64,000 nt of DNA. Source: Carettochelys insculpta. Its lineage: Eukaryota > Chordata > Testudines > Carettochelyidae. The position numbers and the translations under genes are program-made. This document shows positions 20,500 through 33,250 of the stretch, piece by piece (within the stretch, counting starts at the first letter, position 1; every line of letters starts with the position of its first letter). The stretch covers positions 239,428,501 through 239,492,500 of the forward strand of contig NC_134137.1 in assembly GCF_033958435.1 (NCBI RefSeq). The letters run 5' to 3'. Under the pieces are notes generated by a model that worked only from the letters and a program-made list of their open reading frames with translations, searched no databases and was not told where the DNA came from.

Positions 20500-21830
20500 G
20501 TAAGGGAACTGGGACCTTTCCTAGGGGGTGTTAGGTTAAGGAGGAGGGGGTCCCGTGGAAAGCAGATCCGTCCCTGGCTCAGTGTGTTCGCCCCCAGCGC
20601 TGGCTTTCGCCTGGAGGCTCCCCTCCCGTTGTTGTGTAGTGCAGGTCCCCAGCAGGGCGACAGCCGGGGGAAATACGAGGTGCTAAAGGACTCCGATTCG
20701 AGGGGCGTAAGCCGAGCAGACTCGGGGCTTTATTTTAAGAGGGCAACCAGTCCCTTCGGTCAGCGGGACCCGAAGGGTTGCAAGCCCTGAGCAGGGACTG
20801 CAAGGATCGGCCTGAGCCCGGGGGGAAAGTTAGAGCCCATGACAGGCAGAGTTAGATCTGTTAGTTTCTAGAGCTCACCTAAGGGAACGCGCTTCACGGG
20901 CGCTTTTGCTGGTGCCGGACCCTGCAGCTCTATGGATGACTTGTCAACAACCCCCTCCTCCCCATTCCCTTCAAACTCAGCCCGGGGTAGGAGGGCTCTG
21001 GAAGGGACTGGAGAACACAGGGGTAGAGGCACCTCTGTGCCTAGGTGAACGTGTCCCGCCACTTGGCCGTGGGAAGGCGGGGAGCCTAGGCTTTGAAAAG
21101 AGCCTTCTAGGAACGGAGCACGCGAACTCACGGGGAGGCGAATGGAAAGTGACTCGAAGCCGAGCAAGGCAGTCACCGGCCAAGATCGCTTTGATTATCA
21201 TTTTGGGGAAGCACCCAACTGCTCTCAGCCGGTGGGGGGGGGGGTCCTTGAATGGTTTTTCCCAGGCAAGTGAGCCCGATCTTAATTGAGTTCTTAACAC
21301 GCATTGGCCTTGCCCCTTGCTCCCTCTACACGGTACAGAGAGACCTGAATCGCCCCTGAAGCGCTTGGACGCGCGGGCGGGCGGCGGGGGGGGGGGCATT
21401 CTCCGGCTCCTGTCTGCAAGGCTCAAAGAGAACAGGGCTTCCTCCTCCCCAGGCGGGGATGTGCCAGATCTGGTCCGCTCCGCTCGGGCGGGCTACGGGT
21501 TTTCCGGGGCGCCTGAGGGAAGTCCTCTTCGCTGTTCGGCGGGTGTGAAGCCGCCCTGGCGGGTGGAGGCCGCCCTGGCGCTGTGCCTGCAGAACAATGC
21601 CCTGACACAAGGCAGCCCCTGCTGCGTCTGGGAGGAAGCTAGGGGAGGGTGACAGGCTGGCAAAGGGGGTCGGCCGCGCCTAGTTCCCCGATGGACTAAA
21701 GGAGGCGAGCGAGTGGGGAGCCATTGCAGCCGGACGCAGGACGCGGGTCGCTCCGGGCTACCCACGTGTCAGGAGCAGAGGCGCCGGGTGCGGGAGGAGG
21801 AGGGGAACGGGGCTGGGGAAGGGGTGCGCG

Positions 21831-24260
21831 GCTCAGCAGGCTGCTGAAGTGGAGGTTAGGTAGGGAGGAGCTGCTGGGGGAGGGGAGGGGTGTGCTTGGG
21901 GCAGATGACAGGGGAAGGGTCCAAGAGGGAAGGCAGCTGGGCCAGTCTGGCTGTGAGCATGGGTGGATGTGTAACCCACCCACCTATGTGTGGGTCACTG
22001 TCCCATGTCGTGGTACCGAGGCCACTTCACAAAGAGGGAATGAGTGTCCTCTACAGCCTAAGCTGAGCGCCAGCTGGCCTTTAGCTCCAGTTCTAGAGGT
22101 ACCTGCACTAACCTCCAGAGGTCCCAGGTTAGAGCCTGCCTGAGGGCAGTTACAGATGCAGTCAGGGACATGTGGGGAGAATAAACATGGGTGGGAGAAG
22201 AGAAAGGTGGTTAGGATCTGTAAAGGTGACATGGGGAGATGGGAAGTCTTATGCTTGTGGATGGAGGGGCAGATGGGCACAGGTGTGTAGGGAGGATAAG
22301 CAGCTAAGCATACTTGTGTGGGGTCAGTGAGGCCTGTGGGAGGAGCACACAGCTATGGGGAAGAGCTGTGTGTGGAAAGTAGAGGCCCTATGGCAGTGGA
22401 GACACCCTCAGGGCATGTAGGGTGGAGCAGGACTGGTGAATGAGTCCAGGGGAAAAGTGGGAATTGCAGAGGTGTATAGAGAGGGAAGAGACCGGAGTCT
22501 GCATTGCAGGTGGCCAGTGGTTGTGGGTGAGGGAGTCCAGGAGGCTGGTGGCACCAGAGGTTGTCATGTGTGGTTGTGGGGGAGGGGCAGGGTAAAAACT
22601 GCGAGTAGGGACAGGAGGCGGGTGTGAGCTAATGGGAATTATGGGGGTGAGATGAAGAACTCAGGGTGGGTAAGGGTGAGGTGTGGTTTGGGGCATGTGT
22701 ATGTAGGCAATAGGCTGGGGGATGTAAAGCGGATGTAGATATGTGTGTGGGGTTCATGGGAAGGGCATGTGAGGTGCACAAAGGCAGGGCATAGCTTGTA
22801 AAGAGAGCTGGGGTGTGGGAAGTAAAAAACACAATAGATGGAGGAAGAGTGTAAGAGCAGGAGTACAAAGTCCTGGGGGTGTAAGAAATGAGATAATGGG
22901 TAAAGGACGCACAAGAGCTTTGGGCACAAGAAAATTATGCTTTTTTTGTGGAGAGATAGGAAATGTGGTAAGGAGGGATTAAAGGCACATGGGGATGTAT
23001 TATGCTCAAAAGGGTGGCTAAAGAGATGGGGGAGGCCAGGATGAACTCCAGGATGGGTAAGAGGAGTGTGTTTGTATGAAGGTGGATTGAGGTATCAACT
23101 GTGGCTGTGGTGGGAGAAGGGGGTGGGTGAGGGAAAGGGAAGGGTACATTAGTAGAGAAGGGAGCTATAATTATGCATTGGAACTATGGAGGTGGGCTGC
23201 TGCCAGGTGTGGAGAGCAGAGGAAGTGGGAGGTTTGGTGATGTGGAGGAGCAGTGAAGATTGTTTAAATCTGAGGGGAGTCAGGAGTGGAATGTGTGGTA
23301 TTATGGGAAGGCAGCGGGTGTTGGTAGGGACATAGATTACATGCCAGTGAAGAGGAAAGGGGGATGTTGGAAATAGTTAAGGAGTGAGTGATGCGGCCAG
23401 TGTATTTGCGTGATGGGTTCAGAAATAGGGTTGTGTCTTTTGGGAAGCATAGAGGAATAGTGACCGGTTATGGCATGAGAATGTGGGAGGGGCTTTATGA
23501 GTGTTTATGAGGGAAGGAGACGGCTGCTCAGGGAAGGATAAGTAAATAAAAGCTGCCAGGTCAGGCTGTGTCAGAATGTCTGGGTAGTGGGGTGAGGGCT
23601 ATGAAAGTTGTGTAGGGAGAAAGAAGGAAGAGCTTTGGGATTGATGAGTGTTGAGGGACAGTGAGGGAGTGCAGGTCGGGCCCAACATGGGACAGTGGCT
23701 GTATGTGTAGATGATGATGTGTAAAGATGTGGGAGCTTACAGATACATGCAAGGAAGTCAGAGTATTTCTGGGTGTGTTTGGTATAGGGGGAAGGTATGT
23801 GAAAGGTAGATGAATTCTTTTGGCACAGGTGATGGTGCATTGGTAGATGTGGATACTTTGTGGGGTGGGGTGGATGGGCACCTGGGGATTGTGTGGGAGG
23901 GAGCATTTAGGTTACTGACAGGGAAGGTTTTAGAGGGAAGTATCTGCTGGGGCAGGGAGTTTGGGGACAGGTAGGAGTAGATGAGCCAGGTGCAGGAGTG
24001 TGTGATTACTGAAGGGCTTGTGGTTGGGCAAGAGTTATAAGGATGTGTGCACAATGCTGATGCGTGTTGGCTATTGTGGGGCGCTATTGGGAGTGTGGGA
24101 AGGTTGAAACGAGTCTCAATGTGGGATAGGTTGTATTGGAATAAGGGTGTGTGAAGAGCAGTATATGTATTTGTGTAGAAGTTGTTGTTTTGTGAAAAGA
24201 ACAGAGAAATGGCTACACTGAAATCTGAGCTGTCATGCAAGGGGAGAGATGATGGAATGT
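21831..24260 (+). other. Strand-asymmetric C-depleted, G/T/A-rich tract
   Basis: From the end of the CpG island to about 24260 the + strand is rich in G, with GTG, GGG and GGGA words, and has strikingly little C. It shows no clear tandem unit. Minus-strand frames here are His/Pro/Ser/Thr-rich, as composition alone predicts, so no gene is called. Confidence 0.7.
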
Positions 24261-25278
24261 ATGAGCTTCCAGGTGTACTATGAGCATAAAAGACTGTATG
24301 CAGAGCAGAGACATGGGGGAAGATAAAAGAGGTGAATTACAATGGTGAAGAGCACCATCTCAGTGTATCTGAATAAAGAGCGTTTGGCTGAAGTTGAAGG
24401 CTGAAGCAATGCTAAAGAAAAGAAGGAAGTACAGAAGGCGGCTTTCCACCCCTCCATAACAGTCCTATCCATTGGTGGCACGTGTTCTCAGACTGTTAGA
24501 TTGGTCTGCAGCTTTGGAGTCCTCTTATGTACTGCACTACAGAATACACAGAAAACCACAGTGAAAAATGCTGCTCACTTCCATCTGCAACTGATCAGAA
24601 AATTGTGTCTGATATGATATTGGACAAAGACAGGCTTCTGTGATCTGCTTAAACATAACACTGTAGATTGAATATTGGAGTTCTGTGGGCCAGGACATCA
24701 GCTAGCACTGCATTCAATGTAATTTTACTGACTTAGAACAATTGAGGATTTGGCCTTCTATAACTAGGAATCCCCAGGCCCTGCAAAATAAGGGCCCCAC
24801 AAAAGCCCTAGTAACTTCTGGATCAGTCCCACTTGGGCAGGAGCAAAGCAATTCAGAGAAAAAAAAAAACATCCTGATCCAGCACTGTCAACACTGATTC
24901 TCCATTGAACAAAGAGTCCAGATCAGGATCTTTTCCCTAACTTTTCAAATCCATGCGTGGATCTGGTCCTCACTGCTTGACAAGCCATCTCCTTCTTTGT
25001 GTGATCGAGCGCTCCCGTGCCTATTGCATCCCATTGGAACAATGAAGCACTTGACCAACAGAGGGAGACTCTTGACCACAGGAGAGACACTTAGCAGGAA
25101 CTGTGCCAAGATACGGAACTCATTGCCAGATGAAATAAGACTGACTACAAGCACACTGGGCCCACAACTTAGTCCAAACAATCCCACAAGAATACCCTTA
25201 CTTTTACCAAAGCTCCTACTCTGTAGTCCGTAACTTAAGAAACAAATGTCAGCAAACACATCCATAAGCCTTCCATAA
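24261..25278. other. Unannotated stretch
   Basis: No gene recognised. On +, CGGAACTCATTGCCAGATGA (about 25115-25134) resembles the RNSLP-type C-terminal motif of some LINE ORF2 proteins, but the context is too decayed to call. Confidence 0.3.
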
Positions 25279-25738
25279 ACGGGGTGACCATCCGTCCAGA
25301 ATTTGGCGGGACAGTCCCATATTTGGGAGGCCAAAAAGGCATCCCTACCTATTTTTTAAAAGGGCCTAATTGTCCAGTATTTGGGCTCTCCCCTACCCCC
25401 CCACTGACCTTTTCCACCAGCAGCTGCTGGCCGGAGAGCACTCAGCTGCCGCGTCCGTGCCGCTTCCCCGGTGCTGTGTGGGGGAGGAGTGCTGGCAGCT
25501 GCCACTTCCCCAGAACTCCAGGGGGGAGGGCCAGTGGCTGCCGTTTCCCTGGGGCTGTGCGGGAGGGAGCACCAGTGGCTGCCAGTTCTCCTGAGCTCAG
25601 TGTTTGGGTTTTGGGGATTGTGCTGGCGCCTTCCACCTCCTTCCTGGCTCCCGGGGGCTTATAGAGCCAGGAGGAGTCACCCCTGTCGCCCATATATCCC
25701 TGTCCCGAATTTGAGACAGGGAGATATGGTCACCTTAG
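25279..25738. mobile_element. TIR element (MITE), 460 bp
   Basis: The left end ACGGGGTGACCAT and right end ATGGTCACCTTAG are inverse over GGTGACCAT. CCATAA occurs directly on both sides (25273-25278, 25739-25744). The right third (GTCCCGAATTTGAGACAGG ... GATATGGT) matches the repeat in the inverted pair at 52195-52570 and 61385-61762. The interior is G+C-rich and non-coding. Confidence 0.6.
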
Positions 25739-25890
25739 CCATAAGGAAAGGAAAACAGGTTGGTTCCAGGAGTGCAATTGCTGCTCAGTTTTTCAGGGGG
25801 CATACAGGAAGGTGTGGAATTTTAAGGGCAAGAATATGGGGATAAGTATAAATTCTGGCAAACTTCATATAGCATCATGACATAACAGAG

Positions 25891-26090
25891 GTGGGAGTGA
25901 TATCTCAGTGGTTTGCGCATTGGCCGTATAAACCCAGGGTTATGAGTTCAACCTTTGAGGGGGCCATTTACGGATCTGGGACAAAGAGATTTTAAAAAAA
26001 GCCTGTCAGGGATGGTGATAGGCCTTGCTGTGAGGGCAGGGGACTGGACTCGATGACTGCTGAAGGTCTCTTCCAGTGCTATGAAATAGG
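25891..26090 (+). mobile_element. tRNA-derived SINE with CR1-like tail (Cry type)
   Basis: The 5' part has an A-box-like TATCTCAGTGG (25901-25911) and a B-box-like GGTTATGAGTTCAAC (25938-25952), the internal pol III promoter. The tail ACTGGACTCGATGACTGCTG ... TCTTCCAGTGCTATGAAAT matches the 3' end of turtle CR1 LINEs. Known: Cry SINEs of hidden-necked turtles are tRNA-derived with CR1 tails, so CR1 proteins can copy them. The copy is diverged. Confidence 0.75.
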
Positions 26091-28429
26091 TATTACACAG
26101 CTATTGAAATCTGTATGTGAAAAAGGTGGAGGAAGTCCTGTCCATGAATAGGAAATGTGTGCTTTACCTTCCTGTGAAGAGGAGAGGCAAGGGAAGTAAT
26201 GGTGGCAATAGGTGTGTGCGGATTACAAGGACTTTGCTGTGTGGCAGTGTAGGATTTGGGATTAGGTCGGGATGTGTGTCAGGGGAGGGTGAGTACTGGA
26301 ACTATGTGAAGTGATAAGTAGTATGCTGTGGTGTTGAGAATTAGCTACATGTTGTAAAGAATGTGTAAAGCTCAATTGCATGATATAAGGTCTTGTATAT
26401 ACTGCCTCTCGCAGGGAGCTGTAGTCCTAATGAGAAGTTCTAAGGAAAGATTGTGCCTGGGGGAAAACTATAAAAGTGACACCGTACAGTTAAATAACAC
26501 GGCCTACTTCCACTGATGCAGCTAACCTTCTGTGTGGCCACTGCAGTACAGGATGGCGCCAAGATTCTGTTTCCCCTGCTATCCCTTTGCATTGTTTTGG
26601 AGCACATGATGCCCCAAAGGGAGGGGTTCTTGAATTCCTCCCCCACACTCCAAACATACACATTAAATTCTTCAACCACACTCACGTGTTTCCCAGTCTG
26701 TTCCATAGCACAGGACAGGGAGTTACGTATGGTAAAGACACATCTAAATGGTTGATATATATGGGTGGATGTATCTAGGGTTCATAAGGTGATGTCAAGT
26801 GAGGCTCAAATACAACCAGTCAATTTCATCTCAGAGGCATGGAAAGAGACAGCAGTTCTTACCATGTATTTCCAGACCAGACCACTCTTCAAAGCACTGT
26901 AAACAATTTCTGTGCTGTAGCTAAGTGCTTTGGTGTAATTACCACCTGAAGCAAGAGAGAAATATTATACCAGCCTTCACTTGGTCATCCACATCCTTTG
27001 AACAACAAGTTCCTCTACTGTGGGTTGGTCCCCAATAGAGATTTTTGTACTTGTAATTCTCGTTAACGGAGTTAATAAATTTGAACAATCCACAAATATT
27101 TGTTCCAAGGCAGAGACCTAGGGTGAACCACACATGCTTGTAGAATGTCTAGATTAGCATGTTGAAAGCTGATATTTAACTCAAGATAACTGGTAATCAG
27201 TTAACTCAAATGAGAACAGAAAAACAAACCAAAACAACAGCAAAAACCCTTGCATAGACATACCCTGAAGTGTTTGTCTAAACTTTAAGTGATTTTGAAT
27301 TAATGTAGGGCATGCATTTAAACAATAACTATTCTGGAATAACTTCATGTATAGATAAACCCAAAAACAGAGCCTTCTCCAACACACTGACTATCACCCA
27401 TGAGGTGAATGACCACATTCACAAGACTAGAAGGTCCTTAGATCTGTTGAGAGGCAGGGATAGGAATTCCTGAGGAATCAGCTTCAAACCAAGAGCAGAT
27501 TTTGTCCTCCTGCTTTTGCAGCTATGAAATATAGACCTCATAATAATGGCTCATAAATCTATTCACAACATTAAATCAATACTTCTAAAGTGCTGTCTTT
27601 AGGATAAAGGTGCAGGACCACCAAGCACAGAGATATTTGATAACCTTGGCAAAGGTAAAAATGAGAGACACAGACCATGTCACCAACAGGCCAACTGTGT
27701 GTGTGTGTCAGGGGGGTGGTGGGAATTAAATCGTATTATGTAGTCAGTGGCAAAGGAGAAATGCAGAAGAAATGCTTTAGACACATTTTGGAAAAATCTA
27801 AGTGCATGCCAGATTGTTTTGTTTTACCCTGTGGAATACACTCCATGCAAGTAATTTAAATGGAGGATATTTGGAGCACCAAGAAGCAGGCAACACTGAC
27901 CAGTGACACCTCCAGAACCAATGTAAATCTCACCCTATGTGGCACCAAATCTACAGTGTGTGACTATGAAGGGGTGGATGTGTTCATGCAGAGAAGCACA
28001 TATTATCTCATTATATATAGGTTGTCTTCCATATGCTCTTGCAGGTTACATTTATCAGGAGATTGTACCTGTGATTTATAGATGAGATCTATTAAGTTTA
28101 TTTTCTGAGTCTGTTGTTGACAATGGAGCACTGTATTCTCAAATATTCCTATGCTGTCGTGTTTTAAGTGACTGCTTCCATCACTGCCATTTGGAGTCAA
28201 TTTCACAACTTAAATCTCAATTTCCTGATTCCGCTTGCATTTGTTTGTCTTCCACTTAAACCTAAACTCCTCCTGCCCCTCAGGTGATGTTTGCAATTTT
28301 CATATACTGGTGTCCATTTACCTTCCTTAGCTGTCCCCCACTTAGAATTTGGCTGTTATATAGTACATACTTAATTTTTCTTTGCAAGGCATTTCTTCCA
28401 ACTTTTAATCATTCATATTACTCTTTTGT
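26091..28429. other. Unannotated A+T-rich stretch
   Basis: No gene or clear repeat. Frames are short and unrecognised. Confidence 0.4.
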
Positions 28430-29000
28430 GAAGTCCCTCCAGTTTATTCCCATCTGGCACCAAGGTAGTATTCCAGGTGTGCCAGAGATGATGGACTTTA
28501 CAACTCTTTGTTCCATGATATGTTACTTGTGTGTGTGCCTGTTCATCATATTTGACTTTTTTTTTAATACTCCCACATTACAATGGAAATTCATATCTAA
28601 TTTACTGTTGTATGTCATTCCTAGGTCTCTTGCAGCATTACTGCTTTCTAGCTTGCTCCCTCACATTTAATCTTTGTGCTTCACATTAACTTCCCCCAGG
28701 TGTACAAACTTAGATATTTCAGCGCAATCTTATATTTTCTGCCCATTTTTCTAATTTATTCTTGTATTAGTTCCCTGTCTCTCTCTTGGTGTTTGCAACA
28801 CATCTCTAGTATGATCTGTAAAGTGAACTATGTGCTGTTTGTGACACTTCTTCCAGATCATTTAAAAAAAAAAACAGGTCTAATCTTGATCCATGTGGTA
28901 GCTCACCTGACACCTTTCACATCTTCATAATAAGGGTTTATCATTGCTCTTGGTTTACTACCTTTCATCCAGTTTTCAATCCATGTATGCTTTGGAAACT
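28430..29000 (-). mobile_element. Degenerate antisense CR1/L3-like LINE fragment
   Basis: On the minus strand this resembles old CR1: the GATCATTTAAAAA...CAGGTCTAATCTTGATCCATGTGG segment (in pieces, 28856-28897) and CCTTTCATCCAGTTTTCAATCCATG (split, about 28960-28985) follow the layout of antisense CR1. All frames are broken. Confidence 0.45.
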
Positions 29001-32000
29001 GTATGAAAAGTAAGTGTTGGAGACAGGTGCCTGTGTGTGATTGGGAAAGCTCTATATTGTTTTACTTTCACATCTCCTCTGGGATTCCTGATGCTCTTCT
29101 TGCCTCTCTAGTTCACATGAGCCCATCAAGGTCAAGATTCTTATTTAAAAAGCTCTGAATAATTTGCCAATTGTGCAAGCCTCATCTTGCCATTTGTCAT
29201 TTTTTCTCATAAGTTTTTTCTGTGCATTTGCATGCCATCACTTATGCATAGCATTCCCTTCCTGAGCACATTTAAGAAATCCCTGCATTACGCATTCAGA
29301 TCTCTCCTGAACAACCATGTCTGCTGACACACTTCTGGGGAAACTACCTAGCTTATACAGAAAAGTATAAGGAGTAAATAAGAATAATTTTTATATTCTA
29401 TTTCAAAAGTTTACACAGGATATTCTTCCTTATCAAGATGCTGGGAAGCAACACTTCAACCACTCAAATAGAGATTGGATAAGAGAACAACCACTGTTAA
29501 AGGGACTAGCTGAAAGAGGAGAAGTAAAAGATAGTCCTGGGGAAATTAACATTTTTCATCTCCGGGCTCAAGAAGACTGAAATGTAATAATATTGCACAA
29601 AAATTGTTAATGAATTGCAAGGTCTGGATTTAAGGAAATTCAAAAATAGACTTGTTACTCAGGATTCTCTTTTGATCAACCATAGTTATTGGCCATGCTT
29701 AAACTTCTCCCATTGGTATGGGAAAGAAAAGCCATTTTCAAGGAATTGAGAAGAGATACGTTTGATTTGAGTATAAGCAAAGTGAAACTCCTTAGCATGG
29801 CTACGCATGTGAAGGTTTCAAATCTGTTAGGATTTGTGATGTCCATAGAGATCCTCCAGTGACTTCATCAAATAAAAGAGCAGTGTTATGTGAAAGGAGG
29901 ATTCTACCAAATTTGGGAACCCGACGTTCTTAGATTCCAGCAAATATGGGATAGGAGTTTCAAAAGCCATCGGCATTGGCCTAACTCTTCTTTTCCCACT
30001 GAAGTCAGTGGAGGTTTTACTATTGTCATCAGGAGGAGGAGTTAGGCTAATGCTGAGTTGTTTTGAAAATCCCATGCATGAAGCTGTTATATCTGTTCAT
30101 AGTTCTACCAATGAATGGACTGTTTTATAAATCCATTTATAAAAAGTACAGTTCCTGCTTCTGTTTAGTCATGCCAGGTGGGTGCTTTTACCTCCTGAAC
30201 ATATCCCAGAATTCTTTGAGCCATCTGCAAAAGCATTTCAAAGAAGTCCTGCCTTTGCGTGATCAACGGACTGTGAGCTGTTGTGTTGGGAAGAGGAAAG
30301 AGAAGTATGGACTGTATGGTGTGTGTATTGTGCCTTTGCGAAATGGGTTCTGCCTGTTTCTGTTAATGTAGGGTGCGATGTGTAGGGTAGCCAGGTATCC
30401 AGTTTTCAACCTGAAAGCCTGATCCAACAGGGATGTACAGTGTCTAGCCAGATGTGCTAGACAGACACCGAAAGTCCAGTTATCACAGGTGTGTGTGTGG
30501 AGAAGGTCTTCTACCCATGCCACCCTCTGCTTAGTTGAGGCTGCCTTCAACTTTCATCTTATGATCAGGCAGGTTCCACATCAGGGGCTGCATTTCCCAG
30601 CCCAGGAGCAGGAGCCCAGCTGTGGGAGTGGGCAAGTAGAGAGGATCAAGTAACAAGGAAGGGGAAATTGGAGATCCACCAGTCCACTGAAACTATTTCA
30701 GTCTCTTATCTACTTAACTATCTCCAGATGTTAGATGGCTACTTATTTTTAAGGTGCCTTTGTACCTTCCTTGTAAAATCAGTAAAAATAGAAGGGTCCT
30801 TAACAGACTTAATGAAGACTCCACACATCTCTCTTTTGGAGCAAAACCTCTGCTTGGGTATGGTCTTGAGGACTGGCTGAATTGTTGGGATAGAAAGGTG
30901 TGTCTATATTGAGATATCTCTACCACAGAAAAGTCTTTTTTGAGAGGAAGGCTTTGCTGTATCTCCTAAAATGAAGACTCTGGATGTGCACAATATCCTT
31001 TTGGAATATATTCCATAGTCCTAGTAGATCTTGCCAAGGGTATAGCTATAGTTTTTAATCAGTTTAGTTAACTCTACACTGACATGGTAACAAAGTCAGC
31101 AGAATTATTTCATTTATCTGTGTCTACATCAAGGGTTAGGGTGAGTTAACTATATTGCATAGGGCATGAATTCACTTTACCACCACGCAACCCTGGGCAA
31201 CATAGCTAGGTCAAGCTAATTTTCAGAACAGCGCCCAAGACTAGACTAGGTCAGATTGGGCTTTAAAGGCATCCACTTGAGTAGAAGGCTATGTGAAACT
31301 GAGCAGCTTAATATGGAGCTCACTGCTCTCCCCTGTGTTTACAAACAGTGCATACGCTGCACTTCATTTAGGGTCAACAGCCTGCTCCCTTCCTCTTCCC
31401 ACTGAGGCAGGAGGTCCCTGTGTTTCTCAAAACATACTTGGTCCTTCGGCAGGGTGCATAAGGGGAGTTCATACACTCTTTCCACATCAAGCAAGGGCAT
31501 TCTTATATTTGTATAAGCCCTCTGTGTAGATGTAGTCATTTTTATCTCTATCTATTGCTCTTTGCATTCTGATCAGATTAGCTAATTTTTTTGGTAATTC
31601 AAGTAGGCTTCTAGAATTGGAAAGCAGCATTTTAAGAGTAGAAATCACCAAGGACTAAAGGGTACAAGTTCCTTTCCCAAGCCCGTTATCTTTTTTCATC
31701 AGAATATATTGTAGCCAAATTAGGTGATAACTAACTTCAGTGGGCTTGATTCTGACCTCACTTAGACTGGTGTAACCCTGCTGAAATCAATGAAGTTATT
31801 GCTCAGTCATATTAGGGTGAGTTAGACTCAAGCCCCCTCTCTTTAAATCATGGACTTAACAAAAACCATGCAATTAGTTGTATAATTTCCATGCATGCAT
31901 TTACCTCTGAAATCATGAATGTTATCCAAATATGAAATAGCAGGATTTTATTGGAATATTCTACTAAGACCTATGTATAATTATATACTACCATACTATA

Positions 32001-33060
32001 CATTCCTATCTAATTTACTCAGTGATAGCAGGCTGTTTTTATTTAATCATTTGCTGCTTTTGCGAGTGTGTCCATCTGTATGATGGACTGTTACTTTTAT
32101 CCAGTGGGTCACCATCTGGTTTTTCTTTGTAAATCCTAGAATATGAAACCAGCCATTTTACCTCCTGAATTAAGACCAATAACTATGGATACTATCATAT
32201 TTCATTTTAGTCTTCCACAGGAATGAGTCTGGAGAAAAATCCCTTCAAAGCTCAAAGAGGTTTTCAAAATTAAATGCCTTAGATATTTTTAATGTATTAT
32301 TTAAAAAAAAGATTATAAAACAAGGCGATTCTGTAATGTAGAAATGCTGTGCTAAGCATGGACTTGTCAAATGTGTTGTGCATTGTCTTAACTCTGCTCT
32401 CACTGAAGTCAGTGGTAAAATTATCTTGGATTTAAAGTGGAGCAGAGTTACGGTAATGAAAAAATTGAAAAAATCCACTCTTAAATATTCAGTTGCACTA
32501 CAGGCTCTGAAATTATATATTACATAACATAATAACTTTCTTAGGTTACATAGAGAAAGTAAACACAAATCATTCAGACTTTACAATTTCCATTACAAGA
32601 AGGTTTTTTTTGTACTTTTTATACAACATTTGTGACTGTTATGCATCCCAGTTACAACACCGTTCCTGCGTCCCAGGTTTCTAAAACATTAAAAAAAGAG
32701 AGAAAAGAATGTGACCATAACTTCGGCTTGATGCTTGGGGGCAAAGACGACACTGAAAACACTGCTTTAGCCTAGTGCAGCTCCACAGGTGCTAGTGGCA
32801 GTGGGAACTTGAGTATCAATCATGCAGGACCATATTTTATCGTATGTGTTCCTACTATAGTATTGTCATCTGTAATACAGCAGCTGCTACCTGAGCAGCC
32901 TCTGTGTGCAAAGGTCACTCTCTGGCACTCTTCATCCCTTTTTCCCTCTTCACTGGTACCACAGATCCATCTCATTCTCCCTTGGTAACAGGGGCTAATC
33001 CAAATGCTGGTATTTTCCTCAGTTTAGCAAGCACTGCCAAGATCAATTTCTTTTAAATAG
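29001..33060. other. Long stretch without genes
   Basis: 31741-31830 and 32381-32452 hold copies of the dispersed GAAGTCAGTGG/ACTGGTGTAA inverted repeat. The second is a visible palindrome, TAACTCTGCTCTCACTGAAG ... AGCAGAGTTA. Nothing else is recognised. Confidence 0.4.
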
Positions 33061-33061
33061 C

Positions 33062-33250
33062 ATCAGAGAGGTAGCTGAGTTATTCTGTATCTTCCAAAGC
33101 AACAAGAAGTCCTGTGGCACCTTATAGACTAACAGATATTTTGGAGCATAAGCTTTCGTGGGCAAAGACCCACTTGATGAAATCCCACAAAATCTTATGC
33201 TCCAAAATATCTGTTAGTCTGTAGGGTGCCACAGGACTTCTTGTTCTCTT
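33062..33250. repeat. Palindromic interspersed repeat with 52-bp arms
   Basis: Arms 33101-33152 and 33194-33245 are inverse copies, differing at about two positions in the alignment I made by eye, around a 41-nt loop. The 5' leader AGAGGTAGCTGAGTTATTC also occurs at 9415, inverted near 52600, and at 63037. The class is unknown. It is non-coding. Confidence 0.75.

Larger units (their letters stand above)
18780..21830. promoter_or_regulatory. CpG island, about 3 kb
   Basis: CpG dinucleotides become dense here, while the flanking tens of kilobases are CpG-poor outside transposons. The base composition turns G+C-rich on both strands without repeat structure. Such islands in vertebrates normally mark promoters of host genes or long non-coding RNAs. 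Many open frames on both strands arise from the low A+T content, and none has a recognisable domain. Which strand is transcribed is unknown. The G-rich, C-poor 2 kb that follows favours + transcription (inference from GC skew). Confidence 0.65.

Noticed and set aside
19032..20790. Several 90-216-codon frames on both strands in the CpG island
   Set aside because: Low A+T makes long chance frames. Overlapping frames on both strands and no recognisable motif.
22629..24240. Minus-strand His/Pro/Ser/Thr-rich frames up to 160 codons
   Set aside because: Fully explained by the C-depleted + strand.
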